From positions 1 through 46,890 of the forward strand of contig JBBTBX010000018.1 of the NCBI GenBank assembly GCA_038043465.1: a stretch of 46,890 bases of DNA, read 5' to 3'. The notes under the pieces are model-generated. The model did no database searches. It was not told where the DNA came from and saw only the letters and a program-made list of their open reading frames with translations. Both the position numbers and the translations under genes were made by a program. The DNA is from SXRF01 sp038043465. GTDB lineage: Bacteria; Pseudomonadota; Alphaproteobacteria; Rickettsiales; SXRF01. Shown one piece after another: positions 32,920-41,607 of this stretch (within the stretch, counting starts at the first letter, position 1; every line of letters starts with the position of its first letter).

Positions 32920-33894
32920 ATGGCTAGACCGACATCAGTGGTAAAAACTAATCGAGAAGACTTTCTCCTCGTGGAGCAATTTATTGAAATGATGGTATCC
33001 GAGCGTATGGCATCTTCAGGAACTGTTTCCGCATATAAAAGAGACCTGCTTGGATTTTCAGGCTATTGCAGCAGCGTTGGAGAAAATGTATGTAAGATTT
33101 CACGCAGTTCTATTGAAAAATATATTGCTTCCTTAAACGCAGAAGGTGTGAGCGTTTCTACAATTGCCCGCAAATTATCGGTTCTGCGTCAGTTTTTTAC
33201 TTTTTTATATACGGAAAAACATCGCCATGACGACCCGGTAAGCACTATAGATTCTCCTAAACTACCTAAACGCCTGCCTGCGGTGCTGACACGTGAGGAT
33301 GTTCTTCTGTTGCTTGAAGCCGCACGTAGTGATGAATCCGCGAAGGGAATACGCTTGCAGGCCATGCTGGAATTGATGTATGGCGCAGGTCTTAGGGTTT
33401 CAGAATTAGTCAGTCTTAAGCTCTCTGCCTTGCAGGTTCGTGAGGGTAGAGCCAATGTTGATGCGGATTTTATTATTGTGCGCGGCAAGGGTAATAAGGA
33501 ACGTATGGTGCCGCTGCATGATAAGGCAAAACAGGCTTTATCACACTATCTTGATGTACGCTCCCAATTTCTCGGTAACCAGAAATTATCGCCATGGTTA
33601 TTTCCCTATCACCGTGCTGTGGGGTACATAACCCGCCAGCAATTTGGAGTTATGCTTAAAGAACTAGCACTTAAGGCGCAGATTGATCCGGCAAAATTTT
33701 CTCCGCATACGCTGCGGCATTCTTTTGCCACTCATTTGCTCGAAGGTGGAGCTGATCTCAGAGTGATACAGGAATTGCTAGGACATTCCGATATTTCCAC
33801 CACTCAGATATACACACATATTGCTGGTGATAGGCTTAATAAATTGGTGCGGGAGCATCACCCTCTTGGAAAAAAGAATAAAGAGCAGGTATAG
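32920..33894 (+). CDS. xerD: Site-specific tyrosine recombinase XerD/XerC
   Basis: Resolves chromosome dimers at dif with a partner Xer. It is 324 aa from the ATG at 32920 (a GTG at 32911 is in frame). The N-terminal SAM-like core-binding domain (about 18-105) is followed by the catalytic domain: GAGLRVSELVSL (Arg), HTLRHSFATHLLEGG at 263-277 (His, Arg), LLGHSDISTTQIYTH with nucleophile Tyr298. RGKGNKER gives the catalytic Lys. Length and sequence fit XerD better than a phage integrase. It stands alone, between a palindrome repeat and a MITE. Confidence 0.88.
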   Translation: MARPTSVVKTNREDFLLVEQFIEMMVSERMASSGTVSAYKRDLLGFSGYCSSVGENVCKISRSSIEKYIASLNAEGVSVSTIARKLSVLRQFFTFLYTEKHRHDDPVSTIDSPKLPKRLPAVLTREDVLLLLEAARSDESAKGIRLQAMLELMYGAGLRVSELVSLKLSALQVREGRANVDADFIIVRGKGNKERMVPLHDKAKQALSHYLDVRSQFLGNQKLSPWLFPYHRAVGYITRQQFGVMLKELALKAQIDPAKFSPHTLRHSFATHLLEGGADLRVIQELLGHSDISTTQIYTHIAGDRLNKLVREHHPLGKKNKEQV

Positions 33895-33908
33895 ATAGCT
33901 CTATATAT

Positions 33909-34052
33909 AAGACCTCTGCATAATGCGCCATTGCGACTGCGAGCATAGCGTGGCAGGAAGCAATTCATTTTTCTATGATGCTTGATTTTACTGGATTGCC
34001 GCGAAGGCTACGCCTTCTCGCAATGACGAAAAACGCATTATGCAGAGGTCTT
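33909..34052. mobile_element. 144-bp MITE-like element, copy 2
   Basis: Same 19-bp terminal inverted repeats as copy 1 (33909-33927 and 34034-34052) and the same 144-bp length, in opposite interior orientation. Flanked by TATAT on each side (33904-33908, 34053-34057), a likely 5-bp target duplication. Non-coding. Confidence 0.75.
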
Positions 34053-34119
34053 TATATTTGCTTAATATAAAAAACTGGCTACAACTTGAACAAATAACTT
34101 AGCATAAATTCAGGAAAAT

Positions 34120-36039
34120 ATGTTCTCCCCTAAAAGCTCCTGGGCACAACCTTCTTTATCAAGGGATTTTAAGCTGCTTGCAGTGGCGGTGTTGGTTGTT
34201 TTTGTTCTTATTTCCGGCGGTATAACCTATAGAACTTACGAAAGACACTCCGAACGTGTGGCGGGCGATCTGGAAAAGGAAGCGCAGCGTATAGAGAGTG
34301 TTATTTCCAGTGAGATGGAAAACGTCAGCTTCATGTTAACCTCGCTTGGTCGCCAGATTATTATTGAGCCTGAGCTGGATTACAACAATGTATCCAATCT
34401 GCTTAAGTCATTTGATAATAAGAATTATATATACAGTATTTTTTCCTGGACAGATATTGACAAGAAAATGGTGGTTAGCAGTAATAAGGGTATACTTAAG
34501 GAGCCAGTCGATCTTTCTGACCGCGATTTTATTCAGCAGGCTTCGTCTGACTCATGGAAAGTGCATATTGGCAGACCGATTGAAGGTCGCGTATCAGGAA
34601 AATGGGTTATTCCTGTTTCTATGGGGATTACCAGTTATACTGGGAAATTTCTAGGTATTATATCAATCAGTATCGATATAGATATTCTTACCGAGCAGAT
34701 TCTTAACCTAGTGCGGCGCGACGGTATCAGTTTTGCAGTGGTCAGCAAGGAGATGGTGAAGCTTGCAGAAATATCTGACAATAAGAATTTCATTAATGAT
34801 AACTTCCCTGCAACTAAATTTGTTAATGTTGATTTCGATAAAAACCCAAGCGGTCTTGTATCAAAGGGAGATATCGTGTGGGGAACGGGAATCTATTCCT
34901 ATTACCGCGCTTCAGAAAATTATCCTTACATAGTTATGATGGGATATAATGCCAATTATAGTGATGAAGCGGTTCGCACCATGCTCTGGTCGAGGCTCCT
35001 TATGATTCTGGCGGTTGCTTTATTTCTGGTTTCTTTTTTATGGATTGTGCGCCTTCGGGTCATTAAACCGGTTCTTGATATGACCGGAATTGTTTCTTCT
35101 ATTGCCCGCGGTGAAAAATTTGTGCCTATGCAGCAAAATGGTTCGGTTGAGATTGAAGGTCTGGCAGCGCAGGTGCAGCTGGTAAGTAAATATATTGATG
35201 AAAATAAGCGCATCGAAAGTGAGCTGCGCAATAAAATGTTTTTTCTTAAAAAAGCTAAGGAAAATTCTGAAATTAACATGCTCAGTAAATCTGAGTTTCT
35301 TGCTTATGTAGCGCAGGATATGCGTATGCCGATAAATAACATTATCGGTTTTTCTCAGGTGCTAAGGGATCAGGTGTATGGCGCGATTGAAAACCGCAAA
35401 TACAGGCAATATGCCAATGATATCTTTGTAACTTCCAATCAATTAATAGATAAAATCCAGAATATAATATTACATTCTAAAACGGAAATAGGGCATATAG
35501 AATTGCAGGAAAAATCACTGGATGTATCGCTTGCCGTTAGTTCTATATTGCGGCAGATGGCTGATAAACTGCAATCCAGAAAAGTCAGCATAAAAATGCA
35601 GATGGATGATGATATACCTAATCTCCTTGCGGATGAATTCAGGTTTCAGCAGATTATAAGCAATTTACTGCTCATTATGCTTGATGAAACCAAGGAAGAT
35701 GAGTTCATCCGCTTTGAAGCAAAAATTGTAAATGAACATCGCGACAGGCAGTTTCTGGTATTGGTTATTGGAAATTCAGGTAACGCAACAGTATCAAAGG
35801 ATAGATTATTCGCGCTTGCGTCGAAATTATTCGCGTCCATGTCTAATAATTCCGAAGGCAATTATAATCCTAGAATTGCAGAAAATGAGATAAGCGACTT
35901 ACGTTTTATTTTGGCAAGAAAACTAACAGAAATGCATGGTTGTGTCTTGCATACTGAAACTCATGACGAGAAGATTAAAAATTACCTGATCTTTTTCCCA
36001 TCATCACGGATAGTGTTCAGGGATGAAGAGGAGTCGTGA
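34120..36039 (+). CDS. PleC/DivL-like histidine-kinase homologue without phospho-His
   Basis: A 639-aa membrane protein: membrane helix (about 20-40), a periplasmic Cache-like sensor (about 45-285), a second helix (about 292-315), a HAMP-like linker, then a kinase-like region. The H-box reads EFLAYVAQDMRMPINNIIGFSQ, where family members have MSHELRTPLN; the phospho-His is replaced by Gln399. The N-box (NLLLIMLDETK) and the Gly-rich boxes (no DxGxG, no GxGLGL) are also degenerate, so ATP binding is doubtful. The region resembles PleC/PdhS-type cell-cycle kinases. In Caulobacter, DivL is a Tyr-substituted pseudokinase that controls CckA; a similar role is inference. A MITE-like element lies upstream. 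Confidence 0.8.
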   Translation: MFSPKSSWAQPSLSRDFKLLAVAVLVVFVLISGGITYRTYERHSERVAGDLEKEAQRIESVISSEMENVSFMLTSLGRQIIIEPELDYNNVSNLLKSFDNKNYIYSIFSWTDIDKKMVVSSNKGILKEPVDLSDRDFIQQASSDSWKVHIGRPIEGRVSGKWVIPVSMGITSYTGKFLGIISISIDIDILTEQILNLVRRDGISFAVVSKEMVKLAEISDNKNFINDNFPATKFVNVDFDKNPSGLVSKGDIVWGTGIYSYYRASENYPYIVMMGYNANYSDEAVRTMLWSRLLMILAVALFLVSFLWIVRLRVIKPVLDMTGIVSSIARGEKFVPMQQNGSVEIEGLAAQVQLVSKYIDENKRIESELRNKMFFLKKAKENSEINMLSKSEFLAYVAQDMRMPINNIIGFSQVLRDQVYGAIENRKYRQYANDIFVTSNQLIDKIQNIILHSKTEIGHIELQEKSLDVSLAVSSILRQMADKLQSRKVSIKMQMDDDIPNLLADEFRFQQIISNLLLIMLDETKEDEFIRFEAKIVNEHRDRQFLVLVIGNSGNATVSKDRLFALASKLFASMSNNSEGNYNPRIAENEISDLRFILARKLTEMHGCVLHTETHDEKIKNYLIFFPSSRIVFRDEEES

Positions 36040-36056
36040 AAGATAATTGTAAACAG

Positions 36057-36674
36057 TCATAACCCAGCAGTTTTAGCTCCAAACTTACCAAACCATGTTT
36101 TTACCTGATGCTTTGCTTTTTCAAATCGCATAACATCGGCAATCCTTCTATCCAGAAATTCCCAGGTGGCTTCCTGTCCGATACTATTATCATTTAACCA
36201 GAATAATAATGTTGATGAATATACTGTGGCAAGAGTCAGGCGTTTGCTGTAGAAATTAAAATCGGTAGAAGTGTCACCGATTGCGTACCAGATATTATCT
36301 ACCGTTTCGTAGAGTGCCCGCAAACCTCGATGCGTATAAAACGGCAATGAGTGCATTGCGACACTTCTGCGTACCGCTTCCAGGTGAGGTGTTTGCAGTT
36401 CAAGGCGCAGACGGACTGCAAGAGTAATTTTAGCCCGGATTTTCATATTATCCATGTGATAATGCGATAGTGCTTCCAGCATCTGACCGTCAGCCAGACG
36501 TGAATAAGCATCCACCGCGTCGATTGCCCCGCCTGAAAATACCCGAACAATATCGGTTTTCTTGTAACCGGCAGATACTGCAGCCTTACCTAAAGTCTGC
36601 ATGTTCCAGCCCTCAAACGGCACCAGTGGCAGGGCGTGGCTCACTATATCAATGCTTGCTTTGATCTTATCCAT
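36057..36674 (-). CDS. coq9: COQ9 family protein
   Basis: A 205-aa protein of the COQ9 family, lipid-binding helper for ubiquinone synthesis (supports COQ7-type hydroxylation in eukaryotes). The signature GDTSTDFNFYSKRLTLATVYSS, here read in two overlapping pieces, is a hallmark, with LPLVPFEGWN near the start and TWEFLDRRIADVMRFEK near the end. The start at 36674 is preferred, with AGG about seven bases upstream; an ATG at 36707 adds 11 residues without a ribosome-binding site. It lies between two kinase-like genes with no clear functional link. Confidence 0.85.
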   Translation of the reverse strand: MDKIKASIDIVSHALPLVPFEGWNMQTLGKAAVSAGYKKTDIVRVFSGGAIDAVDAYSRLADGQMLEALSHYHMDNMKIRAKITLAVRLRLELQTPHLEAVRRSVAMHSLPFYTHRGLRALYETVDNIWYAIGDTSTDFNFYSKRLTLATVYSSTLLFWLNDNSIGQEATWEFLDRRIADVMRFEKAKHQVKTWFGKFGAKTAGL

Positions 36675-36735
36675 TGCTGACCTATAAAAATTTGTAAACT
36701 GACGCATGTTAAGCGACAGAGAGTATATGCTACAC

Positions 36736-38211
36736 CTAGTTTACATGTAGGTCTAATTCTTTTGTATCTTCGGTTTTCTTATTAGGAACCATTCTGATAC
36801 ACTCTCGCGGAAGAATAATAGAAACGGTGGTTCCGATACCGTTAGAGCTGGTAATTTCTACCTTACCACCGTGCAGGGCAACAAATTCTTTGGTTAGTGC
36901 CAAGCCTATTCCTATATGATGGTTATTTTTTGCTGTCCAACAATTATCCTGCTGTAAAGCCTCGCGTATATCATGGCATTTCAGATCATTTATACCCACT
37001 CCATTATCGTGGATTGAAAGGCGCAGTTCATTTTTTCCTTCGCGCCCTATTTCTATAGTAACTTCACCACCGGCATGGTTGAATTTAATGGCATTTGCCA
37101 GCAGATGCCCAAGCACATGCTGGATTTTAAGCCGGTCAATAAACAGCAGGATATTTCCTTTAGGAATGTAGGACAACTCAACTTTTGCAGTCTGGGCGTG
37201 GTGTGATTGAGTTTTGATAACGTGTTTTACCAAATCATTTATATAAACTTCTGTACATTCTAAAGTCACCCTGCCGGCATCGACATTAGCAATCTCAAGC
37301 AAATCTTCGATTTTTGCCAGCAAGTCGTGCCCGCTTTCCTGTATATGTTTTATATAGCTGGCATATTGTGGGTTATTGATTTCACCAAAAACGCCTTTTT
37401 CCATAATTTGCGAAAAACCAATAACAGCGTTCAGGGGAGTGCGTAGCTCATGACTCATATTGGCAAGAAATTCGGAGCGTGAACGCAGAGCAAGCTCGGC
37501 TTCCAGCCTTGCTTTCTGCAATGTGCTTTGTGTCTGCATATGCTCATGGATATTCTCAATAAGACATATGTAATGTTCTGGTTTCTGGTAAATAGTGAAC
37601 TGATACCAATAATATTTCTCATCATTATGCTGCATTTTAAGACGGAGAATCTGAGGTTTTGCATCCTCCAGCATGGACGAATAACTATGCAGCGCGCTAT
37701 TCAGCCTGTCACGGAAATCATTATGGATTATTTTAATAAATTCCGCTCCATGAACCTTACTTGCCGCATGATTAGTTATTCTTTCAAAGTTACGTGACAC
37801 ATAGGAGCAATCACCGGAAGCATTTAGCAGGCATAAAATCTGTGTTCCATATTCAGTCAGATATTTGTATTTCTCATCAGCATAGGAATTGTTTACAACT
37901 TTTTTCCCAAAAACATTGCTGGTGACAGAGGCTTCATTTTCCGTTTCAGATGGTTCTTTCAGTATCTGTGAAAATTCATTTAAGACTATGTTTAGTCTTT
38001 GAATCAGTACATAATCTTCTAAAGAGGACTGGTGCTTTTCCAGTTCATTTTTATACTTGGCGATTACATTAGTAACCGTTGATTTAATAATGTCGACATT
38101 ATTTTCATAGTTAGAAGCAGTCTTTGGTGACAGTGACTCACTGCATCTCACAGTGTGAGCTCCGCCTGTTTCTTTATTTAAATGTGCAGCACGAAATTCT
38201 GATAGTAACAC
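36736..38211 (-). CDS. PAS-domain sensor histidine kinase (PdhS/PleC type)
   Basis: A 491-aa kinase without membrane helices. It has an N-terminal helical region (1-115), a PAS domain (about 125-235, with SRNFERITNHAASKVHG), then a complete kinase core: FLANMSHELRTPLNAVIGFS (phospho-His 254), LLANAIKFN, HDNGVGIN, and GIGLALTKEFVALHGG. The dimerisation region (KGVFGEINNPQYASYIKHI) is close to alphaproteobacterial PdhS/PleC/DivJ kinases, which act on DivK. The start is a GTG at 38211 with AGAGG nine bases upstream. The neighbouring pseudokinase (34120-36039) has the same core with its His lost, so the two may be paralogues. Confidence 0.82.
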   Translation of the reverse strand: MLLSEFRAAHLNKETGGAHTVRCSESLSPKTASNYENNVDIIKSTVTNVIAKYKNELEKHQSSLEDYVLIQRLNIVLNEFSQILKEPSETENEASVTSNVFGKKVVNNSYADEKYKYLTEYGTQILCLLNASGDCSYVSRNFERITNHAASKVHGAEFIKIIHNDFRDRLNSALHSYSSMLEDAKPQILRLKMQHNDEKYYWYQFTIYQKPEHYICLIENIHEHMQTQSTLQKARLEAELALRSRSEFLANMSHELRTPLNAVIGFSQIMEKGVFGEINNPQYASYIKHIQESGHDLLAKIEDLLEIANVDAGRVTLECTEVYINDLVKHVIKTQSHHAQTAKVELSYIPKGNILLFIDRLKIQHVLGHLLANAIKFNHAGGEVTIEIGREGKNELRLSIHDNGVGINDLKCHDIREALQQDNCWTAKNNHHIGIGLALTKEFVALHGGKVEITSSNGIGTTVSIILPRECIRMVPNKKTEDTKELDLHVN

Positions 38212-38532
38212 CCTGTTTATGCCTCTTTTTATTGCCTTTTCCCGCGAAACAGCATAGATGAAACAATTTTCGAATGACTTTTTTATATAAAATTTTATGC
38301 ATTATTTACAAAAAATTTACACTTAAGCTACTACTATATGTTGTGGTATATAAAAAAGAATAATTAAACTTGCCGATGTTGTATAAAGGCAACAAATTGT
38401 GAATGATAAATTAGTATTTAACTAACAAAATGATTGCACCATTTTGACGCTGCCTATGGTGCATAAAATCGCGCTTTCGGCTTGCGATTTTCGTAGCTGA
38501 TTAAGCTTAACCAGCTATAATCAGCTGCTTGA
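38212..38532. other. Intergenic region with terminator hairpins
   Basis: About 320 bases between the GTG-started kinase and grxC. Mostly AT-rich (38270-38460); no ORF or RNA gene seen. The right part holds a strong A/T-flanked hairpin (38465-38491) and a second inverted pair (agctgatta at 38495-38503 and its complement at 38518-38526). Confidence 0.6.
38465..38491 (-). terminator. Intrinsic terminator after grxC
   Basis: Hairpin with 8-base arms (aaaatcgc / gcgatttt) and extra inner GC pairing, with the A and T tracts built into the stem so that it can act in both directions. It lies about 40 bases past the grxC stop on the minus strand. Confidence 0.6.
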
Positions 38533-38796
38533 TTATTTCGCAAGCATTTCAGAAAGTTTTCCGGAAGCTTCCAGAGCGTGCAGATCATCGCAACCGCCAA
38601 CATGCGTGTCGCCTATAAAGATTTGCGGCACTGTCCTGCGCCCACCAGATTTAGTAATCATCTCTTGCTGCAGATTTTCATCATGGGTGATGTCTATTTC
38701 CACAATGGCATCGGAGGCACCTTTGCGCTGCAAAAGACCTTTGGCTTTAGTGCAGTAGGGACAGTAATCTTTAGTGTATATGGTAATTTTTTGCAT
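38533..38796 (-). CDS. grxC: Glutaredoxin 3
   Basis: Small glutathione-dependent disulphide reductase, 87 aa. Active site CPYC at residues 12-15, TVPQIFIGDTHVGGCDDL gives the cis-Pro and the GSH-binding region. The ATG at 38796 follows the queG stop by seven bases, so it is co-transcribed with queG; a longer start at 38871 would lie inside queG. Confidence 0.92.
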   Translation of the reverse strand: MQKITIYTKDYCPYCTKAKGLLQRKGASDAIVEIDITHDENLQQEMITKSGGRRTVPQIFIGDTHVGGCDDLHALEASGKLSEMLAK

Positions 38797-38803
38797 ATGG
38801 TCT

Positions 38804-39847
38804 TTATAGCATGGATTTTTCCAGTTCGTCAATCGCCCACTCAGCCATTTCTGCGACCAATGGTGATTCATCGTTTTTCAGTGGATTTATTGTGGGCAGT
38901 AATGAAGCGTCACCGCTATTGCCAATAGCTATAAGAACATTGCGCACAAAGCGATCGCGACCAATGCGCTTAACTGGAGATTTACGGAATAAGCTGCGGA
39001 AAGCTGCGTCATCAAGCACTACCAGATCCTTAAGCAGTGGGGATTGCAGCTCTGCGCGAGGGTGATAGGCGGTTTCGTTCGCAGTTTTGGCAAATTTATT
39101 CCACGGGCAGATGGCAAGGCAATCATCGCAGCCATAGATGCGGTTGCCTATGGCCTTGCGGAATTCAAGCGGAATTTGCCCTTTATGCTCAATAGTGAGA
39201 TAGGAAATGCATTTGCGCGCGTCAATTTTTCCGGCAGCAGTGAAAGCATTGGTTGGGCAGATATCAAGGCATTTTGTGCAGCTTCCGCAATTATCGGCAG
39301 CACTGTTGTCAGGTTCTATTTTTAAAGTAGTAAAAATTGCGCCAAGGAACAGCCATGAACCGAATTCACGGCTGACCAGACAGGTATGTTTTCCCTGCCA
39401 GCCAAGCCCGGCACGTTCTGCTAGAGGTTTTTCCATTATTGGCGCGGTATCGACAAAGACTTTTACATCGCAGCTATATTCCTGCGCCACCCAGCCAGCA
39501 AGCTTCTTCAGCCGTTTTTTGATTACGTCGTGATAATCTTCATTGAGCGCGTAACAGGAGATATTGCCTATGGTTTTTTGCTCCAACTTTTCCATCGGGT
39601 TGCTATCAGGCGCGTAATTATGCCCGAGCATGATAACTGACCGTGCCTCTGCCCATAAAGCTTTTGGTGATGAGCGGTACGGTGCTTTTTCCAGCATCCA
39701 GCCCATATCGCCGTGATGGTTGTTTTCTAGGAAATTATAAAGATTTGTGCTGATTTCCAGTGGCAAATCGGCAACGTAAAAACCAACCGCATCAAAGCCA
39801 ATGGCTTTTGCCTGCTCTGTTATTGATTTTTTTATTGCATCAGACAT
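38804..39847 (-). CDS. queG: Epoxyqueuosine reductase QueG
   Basis: Cobalamin- and [4Fe-4S]-dependent enzyme of the last step of tRNA queuosine synthesis. It is 347 aa. Two ferredoxin-type cysteine sets are visible: CGSCTKCLDICP and CDDCLAICPW. The N-terminal half has PYRSSPKALWAEARSVIMLG and DTAPIMEKPLAERAGLGWQGK, typical of the family, with the active-site Asp in DTAP. HEAT-like repeats close the protein. It is divergent from nuoA; between the starts lie two facing heptamer-repeat tracts. Confidence 0.92.
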   Translation of the reverse strand: MSDAIKKSITEQAKAIGFDAVGFYVADLPLEISTNLYNFLENNHHGDMGWMLEKAPYRSSPKALWAEARSVIMLGHNYAPDSNPMEKLEQKTIGNISCYALNEDYHDVIKKRLKKLAGWVAQEYSCDVKVFVDTAPIMEKPLAERAGLGWQGKHTCLVSREFGSWLFLGAIFTTLKIEPDNSAADNCGSCTKCLDICPTNAFTAAGKIDARKCISYLTIEHKGQIPLEFRKAIGNRIYGCDDCLAICPWNKFAKTANETAYHPRAELQSPLLKDLVVLDDAAFRSLFRKSPVKRIGRDRFVRNVLIAIGNSGDASLLPTINPLKNDESPLVAEMAEWAIDELEKSML

Positions 39848-39850
39848 AAA

Positions 39851-39885
39851 TAGTGGCTAGTGCTAGTGGTTGGTGGTTAGTGATG
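39851..39885. repeat. Heptamer repeat upstream of queG
   Basis: Units TAGTGGC, TAGTGC, TAGTGGT, TGGTGGT, TAGTGAT at 6-7-base spacing. It begins three bases upstream of the queG start. Roughly complementary to the tract at 39934-39964. Confidence 0.7.
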
Positions 39886-39933
39886 TTTTATATCAATAAA
39901 ATATCTCTATTGCCACTGACTTTCTTACTTAAG

Positions 39934-39964
39934 CACTAGTCACTAACCACTAGCACTAGCCACT
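39934..39964. repeat. Heptamer repeat upstream of nuoA
   Basis: CACTAGT, CACTAAC, CACTAG, CACTAGC, CACT at spacings 7,7,6,7. It ends three bases before the nuoA start. Its complement resembles the tract upstream of queG, so the two could pair. Confidence 0.7.
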
Positions 39965-39967
39965 CAT

Positions 39968-40333
39968 ATGAATCCAGTCGTTGAACAATATTTCCCTATC
40001 CTGATTTTCCTTGGCATTGCCGTTGCCTTGTCCATTATAATGATATTCGCTCCGATGATTATCGGCAGGCAGAAGCCGGATGCTGAGAAGGTTTCGCCGT
40101 ATGAGTGCGGGTTTGAGGCTTTTGGTGATGCGCGTGGTAAGTTCGATGTACGCTTTTATCTGGTGGCGATTTTATTTATCATTTTTGATCTGGAAGTAGC
40201 ATTTTTATTCCCGTGGGCAGTGTCACTGCGCGACATAGGGGTGGCTGGTTTCTGGTCAATGATGGCGTTTTTGTTCGTGCTTACTGTTGGCTTTATTTAT
40301 GAATGGAAAAAGGGAGCTTTAGAATGGGAATAA
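39968..40333 (+). CDS. nuoA: NADH-quinone oxidoreductase subunit A
   Basis: Small membrane subunit of respiratory complex I. It is 121 aa with three hydrophobic helices and the conserved KVSPYECGFEAFGDARGKFDVRF region, here read in two overlapping pieces, then FLLEVAFLFPW-like ILFIIFDLEVAFLFPW. It opens the nuo cluster; nuoB follows after a heptamer-repeat spacer. A divergent promoter shared with queG is likely in the 120-base gap. Confidence 0.95.
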   Translation: MNPVVEQYFPILIFLGIAVALSIIMIFAPMIIGRQKPDAEKVSPYECGFEAFGDARGKFDVRFYLVAILFIIFDLEVAFLFPWAVSLRDIGVAGFWSMMAFLFVLTVGFIYEWKKGALEWE

Positions 40334-40338
40334 AGATA

Positions 40339-40369
40339 GGCATTAGGGATTAGGCTTTAGGGATTAAAG
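40339..40369. repeat. Heptamer repeat between nuoA and nuoB
   Basis: Units with TTA every seven bases: GGCATTA, GGGATTA, GGCTTTA, GGGATTA. It lies just upstream of the nuoB start. Confidence 0.7.
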
Positions 40370-40375
40370 AAAAAT

Positions 40376-40906
40376 ATGACTCAGCACTCAGCACTCAGCA
40401 CTCAAAACTTGCAAGACGCGCTCCTTAATGACGTGGTGGAAGAATATAACGATAAAGGCTTTGTCATAACCAATTTTGACAAGCTGGCTAATTGGGCGAG
40501 GGCGGGTAGCCTGTGGCCGATGACTTTTGGTCTTGCCTGCTGCGCGGTGGAGATGATGCAGGCGGCTGCTTCGCGCTATGACATGGATCATCTTGGAGTA
40601 GTGTTTCGTCCCAGCCCGCGTCAGGCAGACGTTATGATTGTGGCGGGAACGCTGTGCAATAAAATGGCACCGGCACTGCGTAAAGTATATGATCAGATGG
40701 CAGAGCCACGCTATGTGATTTCCATGGGAAGCTGCGCCAATGGTGGTGGATATTATCATTATTCCTATTCCGTGGTGCGTGGTTGTGACCGCATTGTCCC
40801 CGTTGATATTTATGTTCCCGGTTGCCCGCCGACCGCAGAAGCCTTGATGTATGGAATTTTGCAGCTACAGAAAAAAATCCGCCGCACTGGGAGTATCATA
40901 AGGTGA
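40376..40906 (+). CDS. nuoB: NADH-quinone oxidoreductase subunit B
   Basis: Complex I subunit carrying the N2 [4Fe-4S] cluster next to the quinone site. It is 176 aa. Cysteines lie in FGLACCAVEMM, GSCANGGGYYHY and VPGCPPTAEALMYG. The N-terminal residues TQHSALSTQ are encoded by a run of ACTCAGC heptamers (40379-40408), so the start of the protein is repeat-derived; conserved sequence begins near residue 12 (LQDALLNDVVEEYN). It overlaps the next gene by GTGA at 40903-40906. Confidence 0.95.
   Translation: MTQHSALSTQNLQDALLNDVVEEYNDKGFVITNFDKLANWARAGSLWPMTFGLACCAVEMMQAAASRYDMDHLGVVFRPSPRQADVMIVAGTLCNKMAPALRKVYDQMAEPRYVISMGSCANGGGYYHYSYSVVRGCDRIVPVDIYVPGCPPTAEALMYGILQLQKKIRRTGSIIR
40379..40408. 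repeat. Heptamer repeat inside nuoB 5' end
   Basis: Three ACTCAGC units plus a degenerate one, directly after the ATG and translated in frame. Confidence 0.8.
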
Positions 40907-41607
40907 GTAAGGAGTTACCATATGGCAGGAATTTCTACATGATTCGCCATGCTGAAACCGAGGATAATCAGAATAAGGTTGTAAGCGGCAAGGCTAGTGA
41001 AACGGTTTTAACGGATGAGGGTAGGAGGCAAGCAATAGAGGTGCGACAACTTCTTACAAAGATAGAGCTGCCTATTGACCGTATCATTACCAGCGAAATG
41101 CACAGGGTTGTAGATACGGCAAAGTTAATAAGTGACAGTGATGCTCTACGCCATGTACCACATATTAAAGATAGTGGAATTAACGAGCGTAATTATGGTG
41201 CAGCAGAGGGAATGTCTGACAAAGAGCGAGATAAAATTAAAAAGAGTGGTAAAAAAATTGAAGGGGAAGAGCCGAAGGATATTTTGAGTACCAGAACAAT
41301 AAAGGCAATTGCAAAAGAGCTGCGCAATTATAGTGGCATACCTTTGTTTGTTACTCACGGAGGTAATATTCGCCGAGTTCTGGAGAATACGTTGGGTGAT
41401 AATGTCGCAAAACGTGAATATATAACGAATTGCACTCTATATGAATTTATTGCTCCTAAAGAAAAAGGCGAGGATTGGAAAGTAAATGTTCTAGAGCTTG
41501 ATGATAATAAAGAAATAAAACGCCATAATTTTGGAGAGAAAACGTCTAAAGTAGGTAGGCTGGTTAGTGTCAGGAATGAACGACAAATAGGGATAGATGG
41601 GATATGA
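40903..41607 (+). CDS. Histidine phosphatase (PGAM-like) inside the nuo cluster
   Basis: A 234-aa branch-1 histidine phosphatase. The catalytic motif is FYMIRHAETED (His16), with ITSEMHRVVDTAKLI, INERNYGAAEGMSDKER and PLFVTHGGNIRRVL giving the other phosphate-pocket residues. Start: the GTG at 40903 overlaps the nuoB stop (GTGA); the ATG at 40939 is the fallback and begins at the catalytic motif. It ends with ATGA overlap on nuoC. The family acts on phospho-sugars, phospho-proteins or other esters; no substrate is indicated. Its position between nuoB and nuoC is unusual. Confidence 0.8.
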   Translation: MSKELPYGRNFYMIRHAETEDNQNKVVSGKASETVLTDEGRRQAIEVRQLLTKIELPIDRIITSEMHRVVDTAKLISDSDALRHVPHIKDSGINERNYGAAEGMSDKERDKIKKSGKKIEGEEPKDILSTRTIKAIAKELRNYSGIPLFVTHGGNIRRVLENTLGDNVAKREYITNCTLYEFIAPKEKGEDWKVNVLELDDNKEIKRHNFGEKTSKVGRLVSVRNERQIGIDGI

